64,000 bases of DNA from Leptodactylus fallax (taxonomy: Eukaryota; Chordata; Amphibia; Anura; Leptodactylidae): positions 2,790,001-2,854,000 of the forward strand of contig CAMRHE010000205.1 of assembly GCA_947044405.1 (NCBI GenBank). Reading direction: 5' to 3'. Position 1 is the first letter of the stretch; every line of letters begins with the position of its first letter. Of this stretch, positions 14,547 to 26,383 are shown piece after piece. Made by a program: the position numbers and the translations under genes. A model generated the notes under the pieces. It was not told the origin of the DNA. It saw only the letters and a program-made list of their open reading frames with translations, and searched no databases.

Positions 14547-17454
14547 GTAAGTCCTCCGCCGCCGCCATGTCTGTGGTGTAGCCATACACTCCTCCTACTA
14601 CTACCCCTGCCTGCATGGCTGATGTAGCAGAGCTGTGCTATGTTACACCCTGCAGACAATGACAAACTCACCTGTACTACACCTGTATGTGTTACACCCT
14701 GGCTGCATGCTGCCTATAGATGGCGCCTCTGGAGTTTAGGGTGACAGGCTCATAAGTCATAGATAGTGACTGTGTCCTTAAGCTAAAGGAAGCCTGTCAG
14801 CTCCAAAATGCCTTTAATAGGAGCAGAAACATATCAACCAATGCAGAGGCCATCGTCTTTTCATTGATATGCTAAGCAGCCTGCAAGTGCACAGGGGGTG
14901 GGGCTTAATTTACCAGCTTTTCCTAAAGACTGCAAGTGCGCAGGAGGTGGGGCCTAATTTACCAGATTGGTTTACAGACTGTCATGACTCAGGCTGAAAA
15001 TGTCATTCGTGGTTAAATAGGAGAGGGATAGCTAGAGTCTCTGCAGCTGTCTGTAAGATCAGGCCCCACCCCCAGTGCACTTGCTGGCTCATTTGCATAT
15101 CCAATTCTAAAGAGGATTTACAGAGTAAATTAAAAACTCTCTGGGGACGGGAGGGGGAGGGGTAAAATAAAGAGAGAACTGATACTCGCCTATCCTATCC
15201 TGGATACAGACTGTATATACCTTTTCCCTCTGGTCCTCAGACTACTTGGGCTGGAATTGCAGAGGCTCAGGTGACCACAGGCTTCAGCAGGCACATTTTC
15301 GATACCGGTGATGTCACTGCTAATACATCACCAGTAACCATCTTGCAGCTGCTGAGGCCTGTCATTGGCTGTAGCAGTCACCTGATCTCCCACACTTCCA
15401 TTACTTCTGAAGCCATTCTTGGCTTTGGCTCAAAAAACTGCAGCAAAATCTGCAATAAAAAAAGCAGCTTTTCCACACTTAATGTTGCATGGTTAGTCAC
15501 CGAGTAAGCCTTGTCTTTAAGGGTTATTATGGTAATTTTAATTGATCCCCTACCCACCGGTCATGGGAATGGGATTTGGTGTACCTCCACTTGAAAGTTG
15601 CGGCTAGATACTCCATTCACTTTTTTCTCAGCCGTTTTTCGGCGGAATCTGTGGCTGAGTCTCCTACAGAGAGTCTGACGCCTTATGTGCCACATATCTG
15701 CTGCTAGTATGTCCAGTGTCACCCAGACTGTACTTACATGAGTCTTTTTTGTCCTGGTTTTTGCCACGATTTTCACAGTCACATTTTTAGCTGCTTTCAT
15801 GTATTCTGAATTGCACCGTCTTTGCCGTGTAACATATTACGGCTTGGCATAGCCTTATCCCTGTTACTGCAGATTGCCACACATTTTGGCCATGCGACTT
15901 CCCATAAAAGAACAAGTTTATGGTTTTATAGGGAAGTAAAACAAACAGCCATAAACCTGTATATAATACAATACCTGCGGTGCCCATACATCCATCTCGC
16001 TCAGGTTATTTTAGCAGCACACTAATCCTCCTGTTATTTTACATAACTACCTTCCATGTATAAATAGCAAATTAATGTAGATATTCCAACAAAACAGCGA
16101 TTTGGGCATCTTAGTATGTTTTCCTGCTATGGCGTATGGTACTAATATTTCAGTATATAGACACGTTCCCTGTATTCTGCTGGTCAGTGCGGTTACAGTA
16201 ATACTAATTTTACACGTTTTAAAGGTTTAAAAAAATTAAAAAAACTTTGAAAGAGACAAATATTTGTTAGTATCCCTATAATACCCCTAACATTTTTATA
16301 TTTCCTTGTACAGAGCTGTGTAAAGTGTCTTGTTTTGGGGGGTTCACGTAGGTTTTAATGATACCATTTTGGGGAATGAACGACTTTTAGATCACTTTCT
16401 ATGCAAAATTTTTGGGAAGAGAAAATGGACAATTTGGACAGACTGTGGACGTGTGGTAAACCCTTTTCATAGTATGTTTTAATACCTTTATGCTCTGCCA
16501 TTTCTGTACTTTCCATATACCTTTACAGAGGGTTCAACTCCATTGCTAGACCATACAATGCCTTCCCAGCATGCCTACACTAGCAATTGGTTGAGGTCTT
16601 AGTGGTCAGACCCTTAGTGACTCTACAGTTATGGCATGTTCTGTAGATAGGTGTTAAAAGGGTTTTTCCAACCTCAGAAATTCATGGCATATCAGCAGTA
16701 TACGCCATAAATATCTGATATCTGCAGATTGCAAATGTATCTAGAGAGCAGGCCGTAGGGACCCTTTTTCCTGTGGCCGCATATGCTTGGACCTCTCCAT
16801 TCATTTGTCTGGTCCTAAGGACCCATGCTCGCCTATATTTGGGACTTTCATAGAAATAAATGGTGACGGTTAAACATGCGCAGCGACCTCGCCATTCACA
16901 GCAACTAAGGACAGGGGTCTGTAATCCACATTTGGAAGATTGGTTCAGAACCCAGAGGACCCCATCTATTACCTTTATATACCACAAATGTCTCAGACTG
17001 AAAAGCCCCTTTAAGAGACATTGGTAGGAATACCCCTATTGTGGTCACTATTGCGACCACAATAAGTGACTACTGCACTAGTGCAGGATTTTGTTTCTTG
17101 TATCCCCTCCTTATGTATGGGGAGAGGTTCCCTTTAGCCCAATTACTTTTTCTTCACCCTTAGATTACAAAGTTCAGGTAACCAGTTACAGTACATTGTA
17201 CATATTACTATGTACGTAAAAGGTCACTAAGCCTAATGTCTGTTATCTGTATTTGCTGTGTAGAGGAAAACAAGCTATTGTTCTCTACTATCAGCCAGTT
17301 CAGGCTGTAGAAAGGCTGACTGCCCCATAATAACTACTTTATTTTACTTTTTTCTAGAAATAGTTCACAGGGCAGACTTATTAGCATGTCTGCTGTTATT
17401 TCCTATAGCTACCAATTACTTTGTCATTATATATTGCCGTGATTGGTTGCTGTT

Positions 17455-17640
17455 GACTACAGATTTACTTTTAGATATAATAAATATATTATAATATAAA
17501 TATACAAATAATATAATAAATAATAATTATAATAATAATAATAATTATAATAATAATAATAATAATATATAATAAATAATAATATAAATAATATAATATA
17601 AATATAAAATATATTTTAGATATAATAAATCAGCCTCTAT
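17455..17640. repeat. AT-rich microsatellite (TAA/ATAAT)n
   Basis: Almost pure A/T for about 185 bases, with irregular repeats of aataat and ataatata. Located in atox1 intron 1. No other feature is visible. Confidence 0.9.
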
Positions 17641-20600
17641 ATTTTTAGAAATGCATGCAAAAATGTAGAATGGCCCTGAATAGAAGTCCATATTGGGACA
17701 ACAGACTATTACCATTTAGTATTGCTGTCCTGCCCAGCAGCAGAGGCTCAGCTGTCATTGCCCCAGGGCCTCAGTGTACCTGCATCCTTTACACCCTGTA
17801 TAGTAATGACCCTGGTCCAGGGAGCTTCACTTGCACCCCCCTTTTAGTTATATACCTGGTTTCAGGAGCTTCACTACATTCTTTGCACCCCCTTTTAGTT
17901 ATGTCCCTGGTCCCACGAGCTTTACTACATCCTTTGCACCCTGTATAGTAATGGCCCTGGTCCCAGGAGCTTCATTACATCCTTTGCACCTCTATAGAAA
18001 TCTGCAATACATATGACCAGAAATTTAGCTTGGAGCTCTTGGGCATAACTAACTATCCTGTACGTTTTCCTATGGAAGTATAAAATGGCAATTGTGACAG
18101 CCATAAGACATTTCATAAAAGTAAAGAGAGTGGTCACAAGCAAAAAAACTAATATAGTTGCTTGACTAGAATAAAAAGACAATAAAGCCTTAGGGCATGT
18201 TCACATTGTGTAATTTGGCACTGGTTTTGAGATGGATTCCAGGCAGCCGAACATTGGTGCCGAGGAGGGTAGGGAAGAGGAAGGACACTTACCTTATGCT
18301 GTCCTTATAGCAATCCTCCTCTCCCACCTCCGCTATTGCTAAGTATGCTCATGTCAATATAGCCAATCCCCTCACCATATTGATACACCTGACAGGGGAA
18401 ACGCGTTAGTCAGGAATACATAGTGACCGCTATAGCTGTAGGCACTTACTCGGCACATTCTTTATCCCTTGTTAGCGTGCAGTAACAATAGATTCTATCT
18501 GAGCTTAGACATACCTATTGGTTCCACTTATACCACCTACTCTAGTTAGTCTGGTAATTCTTGAAAGCTCACCATAAAATATACTCAGTTAGCCTCTAAA
18601 AGGTATTGCCTGATTTCTTCACTCTTCCACTACTTTCTATGGCTAACACGGTACAACATTATACTATTAGTCTGGTAAGAACATATCTAATCAAATTACA
18701 ATTGGGTTACCTAAAATACAGCAAGGGTTACCTAGGGGCGGACATCGGAATAATATAGAACTAATGAGAGTGTCAGACACTGCACAATAAGCAGTAAGGA
18801 ACAAATGATCTCTCAGTTATATGTTCTGGATGTGATCTCGGGTGCCCTTTTGTTATACTGGTTGTACGTTCCATTTAGAGTGGGAGACGGAACATGGTTT
18901 CTCCATACACTGATGTTATTTGTGTACAGCGGGTAGCACCTGCTGTTTTTTCTCTGAATATGTGATATGTACACAGAGGAATAACAAGTGACGAAGATAT
19001 ACCCATGTGGCATCTATAATAGTGTGACTTATGTTACCTGTTTGCGCTACTTTATATCTAGTCCTTCACGGTGCATTCACTGTAATTCGGGTATAGTCAC
19101 AGATGGGGATCCCCTTTTGTATGACTGTATAGTGACTGCGTAAGGTAACACTTCTGCTGGTACAAGTGACTGGCTTTGAGCCCTGTTTTAATATTCAGTC
19201 AATAAACATATATTTTATAGTATCTAGCCAGGCAATTTTTTGGCTTTCTATATCAAAATCAGCCCCAAATTCCATGAGAGGTGGAGATCGAGGCAGGACA
19301 CTGAAAAAATAATTCTTAACTTGATGAAGATTCCGCAACTGATTCAGCCGTAGAACCCGCGGCGCAAGAGACTCAGTTGGTGAGGCCAAGTCATCGGATC
19401 CTAGTCAGTGGGTGAAAGCCATGGCGGAAAGTTGGAGGGGCAGAAAAGGAAGAAAAATGTGAGGCAGAAGTCCACCTCTTACTCCACCTCAAATTCCTCT
19501 GACTTTCTGCCACATGAACGTTCCCTTACGGTTTGGCTGAAATTTATAACCCCAGTCATAAAATATATCAGTGTTCCCTTTCTAGAAGCCTATAAATTAG
19601 GAAATAAACCTGTAACTGCTGCAAAGGGTGTGAACAATGTACAAGTAATGTAGGAAGCTTAGGAGCTACATCAGAACTATTCCTGAGAAGTGCTCCTGTT
19701 CTTCCTCTGCTCCAGGCCTTCTCTTCATATAGTTCAGTGTAGGGAGTAGCTGACTGGTAGCCGCCATTTTAGCTGGGTATGGAGCTATAATTTTGTCACG
19801 CAGTCACTCAGGCTTCATACTAATGTATAGCATCTGCTTTCTCCTCCCTCTCTTGTCTCTCTTCTTAGGCCCCTTCTATGCCTGATACTTGGCATCTATA
19901 TCTTTATTTCTTATAATTTTTTTTTCACTTTAGCGCCGCCTCTCTGTTGTTCTGGTCCAGAACAATGGAGAGTCGGACAGACTTTTTCCTCCACCAATTT
20001 TTAGGCGGACATTGCGAAGAAGTCTCTGGCCCGGATGTGAACTTAGCCATATAGTGTTCATAGTACAAGTGTTACGGTGCGTTCCTAGTGTAGTTCATGG
20101 TTATGGTTGTTGACCTCTGCTGATCAATCATATATTACTTCTGTACCACAAATGACTATTATGAGACAACCCCATGCCACCTTATATTTGTCTACTCAGT
20201 TCCCCACCCTTTGTCTCCCCAGGAACGGCAACAAAACATCCGGGAAATAGCCATTTTTATGCATATTTGCATAAGCAATCTATTTGTGACCCATTTTGCA
20301 GGGCACATTGGTTGGCATGCATGCAGCCCTATAGTGGCTATTTGTCTGTGTTTAGTAGACAGATTCCTCATTGATAGATTTGCTTTATATATGGTACACT
20401 GGTATATCACCATAGCTAGACTCACACAGGGCGTTATACCTGGTTTTAGGACTTTGAACCTTGCTAAGATAAGGGTCCAAGGAGGATATTAGTTAAATAT
20501 CAACACTTCAGAGTCTGGGTAATGTTTGAGGGGGTTGGGTAAGGGTGGTCCCGGTCTACAGGACATCGCAAGCAGTATGAATAAACAACCCTTTCTAAGG

Positions 20601-20644
20601 ATATGTTCACACTGCATTTTTTTGTGCTGATTTCCATGTTTTTT

Positions 20645-20836
20645 TTAACTTTATAATGCTCCCTTAGTGGCCACCACATAGTATAATGTCCCTTTGTGAT
20701 TTCTCACACAGAATAATACCTGCCTGTGATCCCTTACATAGTATAAATGTACTCTTAGTGACCCCCATCCAGTAAAATGTCCACCTGTGATCCCTCACAC
20801 AGTATAAATGTATTCTTAGTGACCCCACACTCTATT
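20645..20836. repeat. Diverged tandem array related to the 29-bp minisatellite
   Basis: About five units of 36-40 bases contain (c)acacagtataa(a)tg and cccttagtg/ccctttgtg (for example tataatgtccctttgtgatt and tataaatgtactcttagtga). The shared cacacagtataatg core and position just left of the regular 29-bp array suggest a common origin. The units are more divergent, so this part is older. Confidence 0.65.
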
Positions 20837-20840
20837 GTTA

Positions 20841-21240
20841 CCTTTTTTTTTTTTAATAATATTTATTAAACATTTTGCCAATTTGTATGGACAAACTAGG
20901 GAAGGTAGCATTGCTTCATACATAAGGTAATGATACAGCGCAGAGCGGTGTCAAAATTCAAGATGTGTAGGTATCATGAAGGTCATTTGAAGGGGCAATG
21001 TGGGGAGGGGAGGGAGAAAGAAAATAATAGTAAATAGATAAATACAGAAAGAACAGAAGGTGGAGAACATAAAAATTCTAGTTTATGAAATATAGCACTT
21101 AAACCTAGCAAGTAGAAGATTATGGTGTTAACCTGACTGAAGTCCATACAGATAACACACAGGACCCTCCAACACCTGCGAGAGGAATAGGGCAAAAATG
21201 AACAATCATGTGGGGGAGGAAAATCTGTTCTTGATACCAG
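20841..21240 (-). mobile_element. Probable LINE 3' end (L1-like), 5' truncated
   Basis: Read on the minus strand, the segment ends in an A-run (complement of tttttttttttttt at about 20848-20860) preceded by an AATAAA signal. It carries a pyrimidine-rich tract (complement of ggggaggggagggagaaaga at 21001). The 3'UTR of the larger LINE at 55.5-57.8 kb has the same plan: A-tail, AATAAA, pyrimidine tract. It separates two tandem arrays with related units. Clear target-site duplications were not found, so the insertion boundaries are approximate. Confidence 0.45.
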
Positions 21241-21260
21241 TTAGTAAATATTATGATCCC

Positions 21261-21737
21261 ATAATGCTCCCCAGTAGCTCCCACACAGTATAATGCTCCC
21301 CAATAGCTCCCACACAGTATAATGCCCCCAAGCTCCCCCGTTTGCCCCCAGGCTCCACACAGTATAATCTCCCCAGTAGCTCCCACACAGTATAATGCTC
21401 CCCAGTAGCTCCCACACAGTATAATGCTCCCCAGTAGCTCCCACACAGTATAATGCTCCCCAGTAGCTCCCACACAGTAAAATGCTCCCCAATAGCTCCC
21501 ACACAGTATAATGCTCCCCAATAGCTCCCACACAGTATAATGCTCCGCAGTAGCTCCCACACAGTATAATGCTCCCCAGTAGCTCCCACACAGTATAATG
21601 CTCCGCAGTAGCTCCCACACAGTATAATGCTCCCCAGTAGCTCCCACACAGTATAATGCTCCCCAGTAGTTCCCACACAGTATAATGCTCCCCAGTAGCT
21701 CCCACACAGTAAAATGGTCCCCAGTCCCCCCCACAGT
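21261..21737. repeat. 29-bp minisatellite, about 16 units
   Basis: The unit is ataatgctccccagtagctc followed by ccacacagt (29 bases). About 15 units are near-perfect, one (third) carries an extra 15-base segment, and the last is truncated. Variants alternate at units 10-13 (ccgcag, ccccag, ccgcag, ccccag), which indicates duplication as a 58-base dimer; units 8-9 share aatagctc. Because 29 is not a multiple of 3 and the unit lacks stops on the minus strand, all three minus frames stay open, giving long artefactual ORFs. It lies 0.6 kb upstream of atox1 exon 2. Confidence 0.95.
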
Positions 21738-22363
21738 TGTGTCAAACAAATAAAGTCTTATTCCAATGGAGCACTTTGAAGCACCACTCTCCCATGTATT
21801 GTCTCCCGCTCAACGCCGCAGACAGTACTAGTCGCAGCCTGAATGTGGGAGCAGGAAGCTGAAGGCTTCCTGTTTCACCACTGTATTCAACAATATTTGC
21901 TTCTTCAGGATGCAGATGACGTTGACATGGAGACTTGCTGCCATGTTGCCATCAGTATCGCGGCATCCCTGGCAGGTTTCATTTATTGGCTGGTTGGCAA
22001 TAGTTTTGTTATGCATTCACGTTTACAGGAAGATAACATGGAAAGAATTACAATGAGAACTGTGATTGAGGTCCCTATAAATGCCCACAGCAAAAAATCA
22101 AAGTTCAGCCTTTATTTTTGAAACTGCACTGGAAAAATGAAGACAATGTAGCCTGGTTGCTCTAGAAAGCAAGGCCAGTTTCCTTTGAAATTTTGAGACA
22201 TATGGTTCATATTTGCTTCTATGTGAATTGAATACCTGATATAAGGCACAGTGTATGTATTCTATACATTCTGTAGTAGTGTGAATTTACATCTTGACAA
22301 TAGTCACAGCAGTCTTATATTACATGGTTTGCCGTAATTGATTGTTTCTCATTTTTCCTTCAG

Positions 22364-22436
22364 AAAGAAGAGTTTTTCGTGGACATGACTTGTGATGGTT
22401 GTTCCAATGCTGTGAAACGTGTTCTCTCTCGGCTTG
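22364..22436 (+). CDS. atox1: ATOX1 exon 2 with the metal-binding MTCxxC motif
   Basis: Acceptor ttttccttcag precedes AAA at 22364; donor gtaagc begins at 22437. The 73 bases encode KEEFFVDMTCDGCSNAVKRV then LSRL plus the first base of a split codon. MTCDGC is the Cu(I)-binding MxCxxC motif (Cys12, Cys15) of the antioxidant protein 1 / HAH1 family. This cytosolic copper chaperone delivers Cu(I) to the trans-Golgi ATPases ATP7A and ATP7B. Compared with human, the aligned residues after the motif are diverged (CSNAVKRV for CAEAVSRV) but conservative. Exon phase agrees on both sides. Confidence 0.96.
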
Positions 22437-22559
22437 GTAAGCCTATTATACATGCTTAATTTTGCAATTCAGCTTCCTAATTTATTAATTGTGTATTCTT
22501 TAACCCCCAACTGAGAACTGATCTGTTTAAAGGGGTGGTAAATATAAAAAAAAAAAATT

Positions 22560-22890
22560 CCCCACAAAAAAAATCTCTGTCTGTCACCAGACCCCAACAT
22601 ATTAACCCAACCCTGCAGATAGATAGGTTAGGGTCACCTGAATCACACGTCTTTTCCCCTTGTGAATCGCTGCCTCCATTGCCAAAATATCGCCGCTTTG
22701 TTCAATTTGCAAATAAGCTCTTTGGAGCAATGAGGGTGTTGTCATTGCTCCAAAGAGCATATTTGCATATTGACAAAGAAACGACAATATCTCAGGAATG
22801 GAGGCAGTGATTCACAAGGGGAAACGACATTTGATTCAAGTGACCCTAACCTGTCTGTCTCCAGGGCTGGGTTTTGGTGACAGACTCACT
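22560..22890. repeat. Foldback element, gtctgtcacc family, copy 1
   Basis: Left end gtctgtcaccagac with ccccttgtgaatcgctgcct; right end aggcagtgattcacaagggg and ggttttggtgacagactc. The arms also pair at the centre (agctctttggagcaatgagg / cattgctccaaagagc). A second copy is at 61088-61408 and a partial relative is at about 38127-38260. It abuts the next foldback element directly. Confidence 0.75.
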
Positions 22891-23308
22891 TTAGAGGGGT
22901 TGTCCAGGATAATTTTTAAGATTAGGCCAGGGAAGGTGAAAAAAACAAAACATACTCACCTGTTCCCGGTGCTCTCGTGTCTCCCAGCGCTGTCCGGGCC
23001 TGCTGCTCCGGTGTTTTCTTTCAGCGGAAGTCCTCACCGCATGTGACCGCTGAGGTCAATCACACCTGTGACGTCACATGTTCTTTCCTTAGGACGCTGA
23101 TTGGCCTCAGAGGTCATGTGACTGCTGAGGCCAAACAGCTTCCTAAGGAAAGGGACACTGGACGCCACAGTGCGGCAGAGACTTCTGGTAAAACAAGACA
23201 GCAGAACAGCAGGACCGGACCGCGCTGAGAGTCACTAGAGCACTAGAGACAGGTGGGTATGGATTTTTCACCTGATATAAAAAAAAATATCCTGGCCAAC
23301 CTCTTTAA
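22891..23308. repeat. TTAA-type foldback element, copy C
   Basis: Left end TTAGAGGGGTTGTCCAGGAT (TTAA mutated to TTAG), right end TCCTGGCCAACCTCTTTAA. Internal inverted segments include gcggaagtcctcaccgcatg and ggtcatgtgactgctgaggc. It is 418 bases, of the same family as copies A, B and D. Confidence 0.72.
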
Positions 23309-23378
23309 GGCCACACAATCTGAATGAAATTCTCGTGCAAGTCGAAATCAGTTTTTTTTTGCTGAAGTTCACCGCACC

Positions 23379-24949
23379 TACAGTCATGGCCAAAAGTTTT
23401 GAGAATGACACAAATATTATATTTTCACATGATCTGCTGCCCTCTGGTTTTTATGTGTGTTTGTCAGATGTTTTTATCACATACAGAAATATAATTGCAT
23501 TCATATTATGAGTAACAGAAGCTTATATTGACAGTTAGAAAGAGTTAATGCAGCAAGTCAATATTTGCAGTGTTGACCCTTCTTCTTCAGGACCTCTGCA
23601 ATTCTCCCTGGCGTGCTCTCAATCAACTTCTGGACCAAATCCTGACTGATAGCAGGCCATTCTTGCAGAATCAATGCTTTAATTTTGTCTGAATTTGTTG
23701 GTTTTTGTTTGTCCACCCGTCTCTTGATGATTGACCACAAGTTCTCAATGGGATTAAGATCTGGGGAGTTTCCAGGCCATGGACCCAAAATCTCTATGTT
23801 TTGTTCCCTGAGCCATTTAGTTATCACCTTTGCTTTATGGCAAGGTGCTCCATCATGCTGGAAAAGGCATTGTTGAGCGCCAAACTGCTCTTGGACGGTT
23901 GGGAGAAGTTGCTCTTGGAGGACATTCTGGTACCATTCTTTATTCATGGCTGTGTTTTTAGGCAAGACTGTGAGAGAGCCGATTCCCTTGGCTGAGAAGC
24001 AACCCCACACATGAATGGTTTCAGGATGCTTTACAGTTGGCATGAGACAAGACTGGTGGTAGCGCTCACCTCTTCTTCTCCGAATAAGCTGTTTTCCAGA
24101 TGTTCCAAACAATCGAAAAGGGGATTCATCAGAGAAAATGACTTTACCCCAGTCCTCAGCAGTCCACTCCCTGTACCTTTTGCAGAATATCAGTCTGTCC
24201 CTGATGTTTTTTCTGGAGAGAAGTGGCTTCTTTGCTGCCCTCCTTGAGACCAGGCCTTGCTCCAAGAGTCTCCGCCTCACAGTGCGTGCAGATGCACTCA
24301 CACCTGCCTGCTGCCATTCCTCAGCAAGCTCTGCACTGCTGGTAGCCCGATCCCGTAGCTGAAACACTTTTAAGAGACGGTCCTGCCGCTTGCTGGTCTT
24401 TCTTGGGCGCCCTGGAGCCTTTTTGCCACCAATGGAACCTCTCTCCTTGAAGTTCTTGATGATGCGATAGATTGTTGACTGAGGTGCAATCTTTCTAGTT
24501 GCAATACTCTTCCCAGTTAGGCCATTTTTGTGCAGTGCAATGATGACTGCACGTGTTTCTTTAGAGATAACCATGATTAACAGAAGAGAAACAATGATGG
24601 CAAGCACCAGCCTCCTTTTAAAGTGTCCAGTGGTGTCATTCTTACTTAATCATGACAGATTGATCTCCAGCCCTGTCCTCATCAACACCCACACCTGTGT
24701 TAATGGAGCAATCACTGAAACGATGTTAGGTGGTCCTTTTAAGGCAGGGCTGCAATGATGTTGAAATGTGTTTTGGGGGATAAAGGTCATTTTCTAGGCA
24801 AATATTGACTTTGCAAGTAATTGCTGTTAAGCTGATCACTCTTTATAACATTCTGGAGTATATGCAAATTGCCATTAGAAAAACTGAAGCAGTAGACTTT
24901 GTAAAAATTAATATTTGTATCATTCTCAAAACTTTTGGCCATGACTGTA
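23379..24949 (-). mobile_element. Intact Tc1/mariner element, copy 1 (in ATOX1 intron 2)
   Basis: Starts TA|CAGTCATGGCCAAAAG and ends with the inverted complement CTTTTGGCCATGACTG|TA. The element proper is 23381-24947 (1,567 bases), flanked by the TA dinucleotide these elements duplicate on insertion. Terminal inverted repeats match for about 38 bases with one mismatch. One open reading frame on the minus strand encodes the transposase. The orientation is antisense to atox1. It is near-identical to the copy at 40142-41704, differing by a 4-base indel near the left end (23536 region) and scattered substitutions, so both inserted recently. Confidence 0.96.
23558..24607 (-). CDS. Tc1/mariner transposase, copy 1, DD35E spacing
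   Basis: An uninterrupted 349-codon frame between the terminal repeats. Met12 (MVISKETRA) may be the true start, giving 338 residues, near the usual Tc1 length. Two helix-turn-helix segments (about residues 15-60 and 80-125) flank a GRPRKTSKR AT-hook-like motif (66-74). The catalytic acids are Asp160 in FSDES, Asp252 in QHDGAPCH and Glu288 in SPDLNPIENLW. There are 35 residues between Asp252 and Glu288; classical Tc1 and Sleeping Beauty have 34, and the extra residue falls in the GPWPGNSPD stretch. It catalyses cut-and-paste transposition. No stop or frameshift is present, so it may encode a functional enzyme. Confidence 0.95.
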   Translation of the reverse strand: MLAIIVSLLLIMVISKETRAVIIALHKNGLTGKSIATRKIAPQSTIYRIIKNFKERGSIGGKKAPGRPRKTSKRQDRLLKVFQLRDRATSSAELAEEWQQAGVSASARTVRRRLLEQGLVSRRAAKKPLLSRKNIRDRLIFCKRYREWTAEDWGKVIFSDESPFRLFGTSGKQLIRRRRGERYHQSCLMPTVKHPETIHVWGCFSAKGIGSLTVLPKNTAMNKEWYQNVLQEQLLPTVQEQFGAQQCLFQHDGAPCHKAKVITKWLREQNIEILGPWPGNSPDLNPIENLWSIIKRRVDKQKPTNSDKIKALILQEWPAISQDLVQKLIESTPGRIAEVLKKKGQHCKY

Positions 24950-26383
24950 CAGGTTTTGCTGAACTGTTCTCTGACCAAACACTTTGTAAGCAGCTCTGTC
25001 TGTCTCATTTAGAGCAGGAAATCCCAGCACGACCCAAAGCACCAGTCAGTTAAGCCGGTTGCACATGACCCATTCATTTCTATGGGCCCGTACACGTGAC
25101 CATGAATTACACGGTCCTGTGTGCGGGCCAGCAGTCCAGGCCGCAAAATATGGAACAGGTCCTATTCCTGTCCGATTTTGTTCATTGAATGAAGGGAGTT
25201 GCGGAAGCACGGGCGGCACACGGATGACATTTGTGTGTCGCCCGTGCACCGCCTGTGCCGTTTATTCACGGCCACCGGTTAGCACACGGTCACGTGCAAC
25301 CGGCTTTAGAGGGACAAAGCGTATTGGCTGCTTGTAACACGCTGCCTGGTTTCCTTATATCCTTCATCACATATCACATCTCTGCTCAAAAGGGAAGCTG
25401 CATTTTGATAATCTGTCAATCCTCCAATTTTTAATCAGATGTATGCGAAAAAGGTTGTCTATTCCAACATAGTATTTAAAAAAAAAATAATAAGTTCAGT
25501 TGCCATATATACCCTTAGAGTTGTAACTACCTAGTCAGTGCTTACCACGAGAATCCTAAATACCCCCCACCCCACACACACAAACACACACACACACACT
25601 CTTGCGGGCAGTAGCTGCAGCCTACTCTCTGTGCCATTGTGCAAAAGCTATTCAGAAATCTACATACAATGGGGGAGTTTATTGAGACTGGTGTTTCTTA
25701 TGATGGTGTTTCTTATTCCTCCACTGGTGTGAGATTCATCAGAATTATTAAGAAGTTCCAGCCTCTTAATAATTCTGGTGCCCCATGTGAGGTCCCCCGC
25801 ACCAGAACTGAATCTGCGCCAGTCAAGGATTGGTGTAGATTTCAGGTATAACTCATGCCACTTTTCTACTATGAATTACAGTACATTTGATTGGCCACTT
25901 TCTTAAAAGTAGCGAGTGGGTTGCAAAAAAGAGCTGTGTTCCAAAGATGCATCACATTTACATCCATCTACGCCTGTTTTCTGATGTAGAAGGAATAGTA
26001 AATTCCCTCCAGTGCGTTCATGTGTGTAGGGAGTTATTTCCTTACAGATCCCTGGACAGAATATGGCAAATACAAGGACAGTGTGTTGCAGTGCCCTGCA
26101 GAATTAAGGTGGGGCATCTCTGGATAGGCTTGGAGCACTTAATAATGAGGTGGTTCAGGCACCTGAATTCAGGCAAAAGCTGACTTTTACAGAGAATTAC
26201 ATACACATTGACACTTTTTTTTTTTTTTTTATTAGTATGGAGATAAGTGATTCACTGTATGCATAGATCAGGCATGACATTAAAACCCAAAGTTATGCAA
26301 ATCCCCCTCAATCCATCAAAACAACATTCAACATTCAAGACATCATCTCAACAAGTCTTCTAAGGGTGTCTTGTGGTATCTAC
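24950..26383. other. atox1: Intron 2 stretch: foldback repeat, CA run, nothing else assigned
   Basis: About 25060-25305 is a foldback-like repeat with cacatgacccattcatttc, cacgggcggcacacggatga and gcacacggtcacgtgcaacc. Related segments recur at 28405-28575 and 29630-29870. A (CA)n run lies at 25565-25600. The rest is unassigned. Confidence 0.5.

Larger units (their letters stand above)
14547..22363 (+). other. atox1: ATOX1 intron 1
   Basis: Bounded by gtaagt and ttttccttcag. It contains a GC-richer foldback-like segment (about 14790-15110, with paired caagtgcacagggggtgggg and agtgcgcaggaggtggggcc direct repeats), a very AT-rich TAA/ATAAT block (17455-17640), a repeat with ggggaaacgcgttagtc near 18400, a diverged tandem array (20645-20836), an L1-like 3' tail (20841-21240) and a 29-bp minisatellite (21261-21737). 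The remaining sequence, including 15120-17450 and 18700-20600, shows nothing I can assign. Confidence 0.75.

Noticed and set aside
14202..14627. 141-codon ORF over the ATOX1 promoter and exon 1
   Set aside because: It runs through the consensus gtaagt donor and is explained by local GC richness.
21261..21737. Regular repeats that could suggest a CRISPR array
   Set aside because: Units are contiguous with no unique spacers, and the genome is vertebrate.
21120..21749. Long ORFs (154-209 codons) of repeating ALYCVGATGEH-like sequence
   Set aside because: They lie over the 29-bp minisatellite, are open in all three minus frames, and follow directly from the unit lacking stops. No gene context.
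23685..24758. Several plus-strand ORFs within the Tc1 elements, repeated at 40442-41515
   Set aside because: Antisense shadows of the transposase; identical in both copies only because the elements are.
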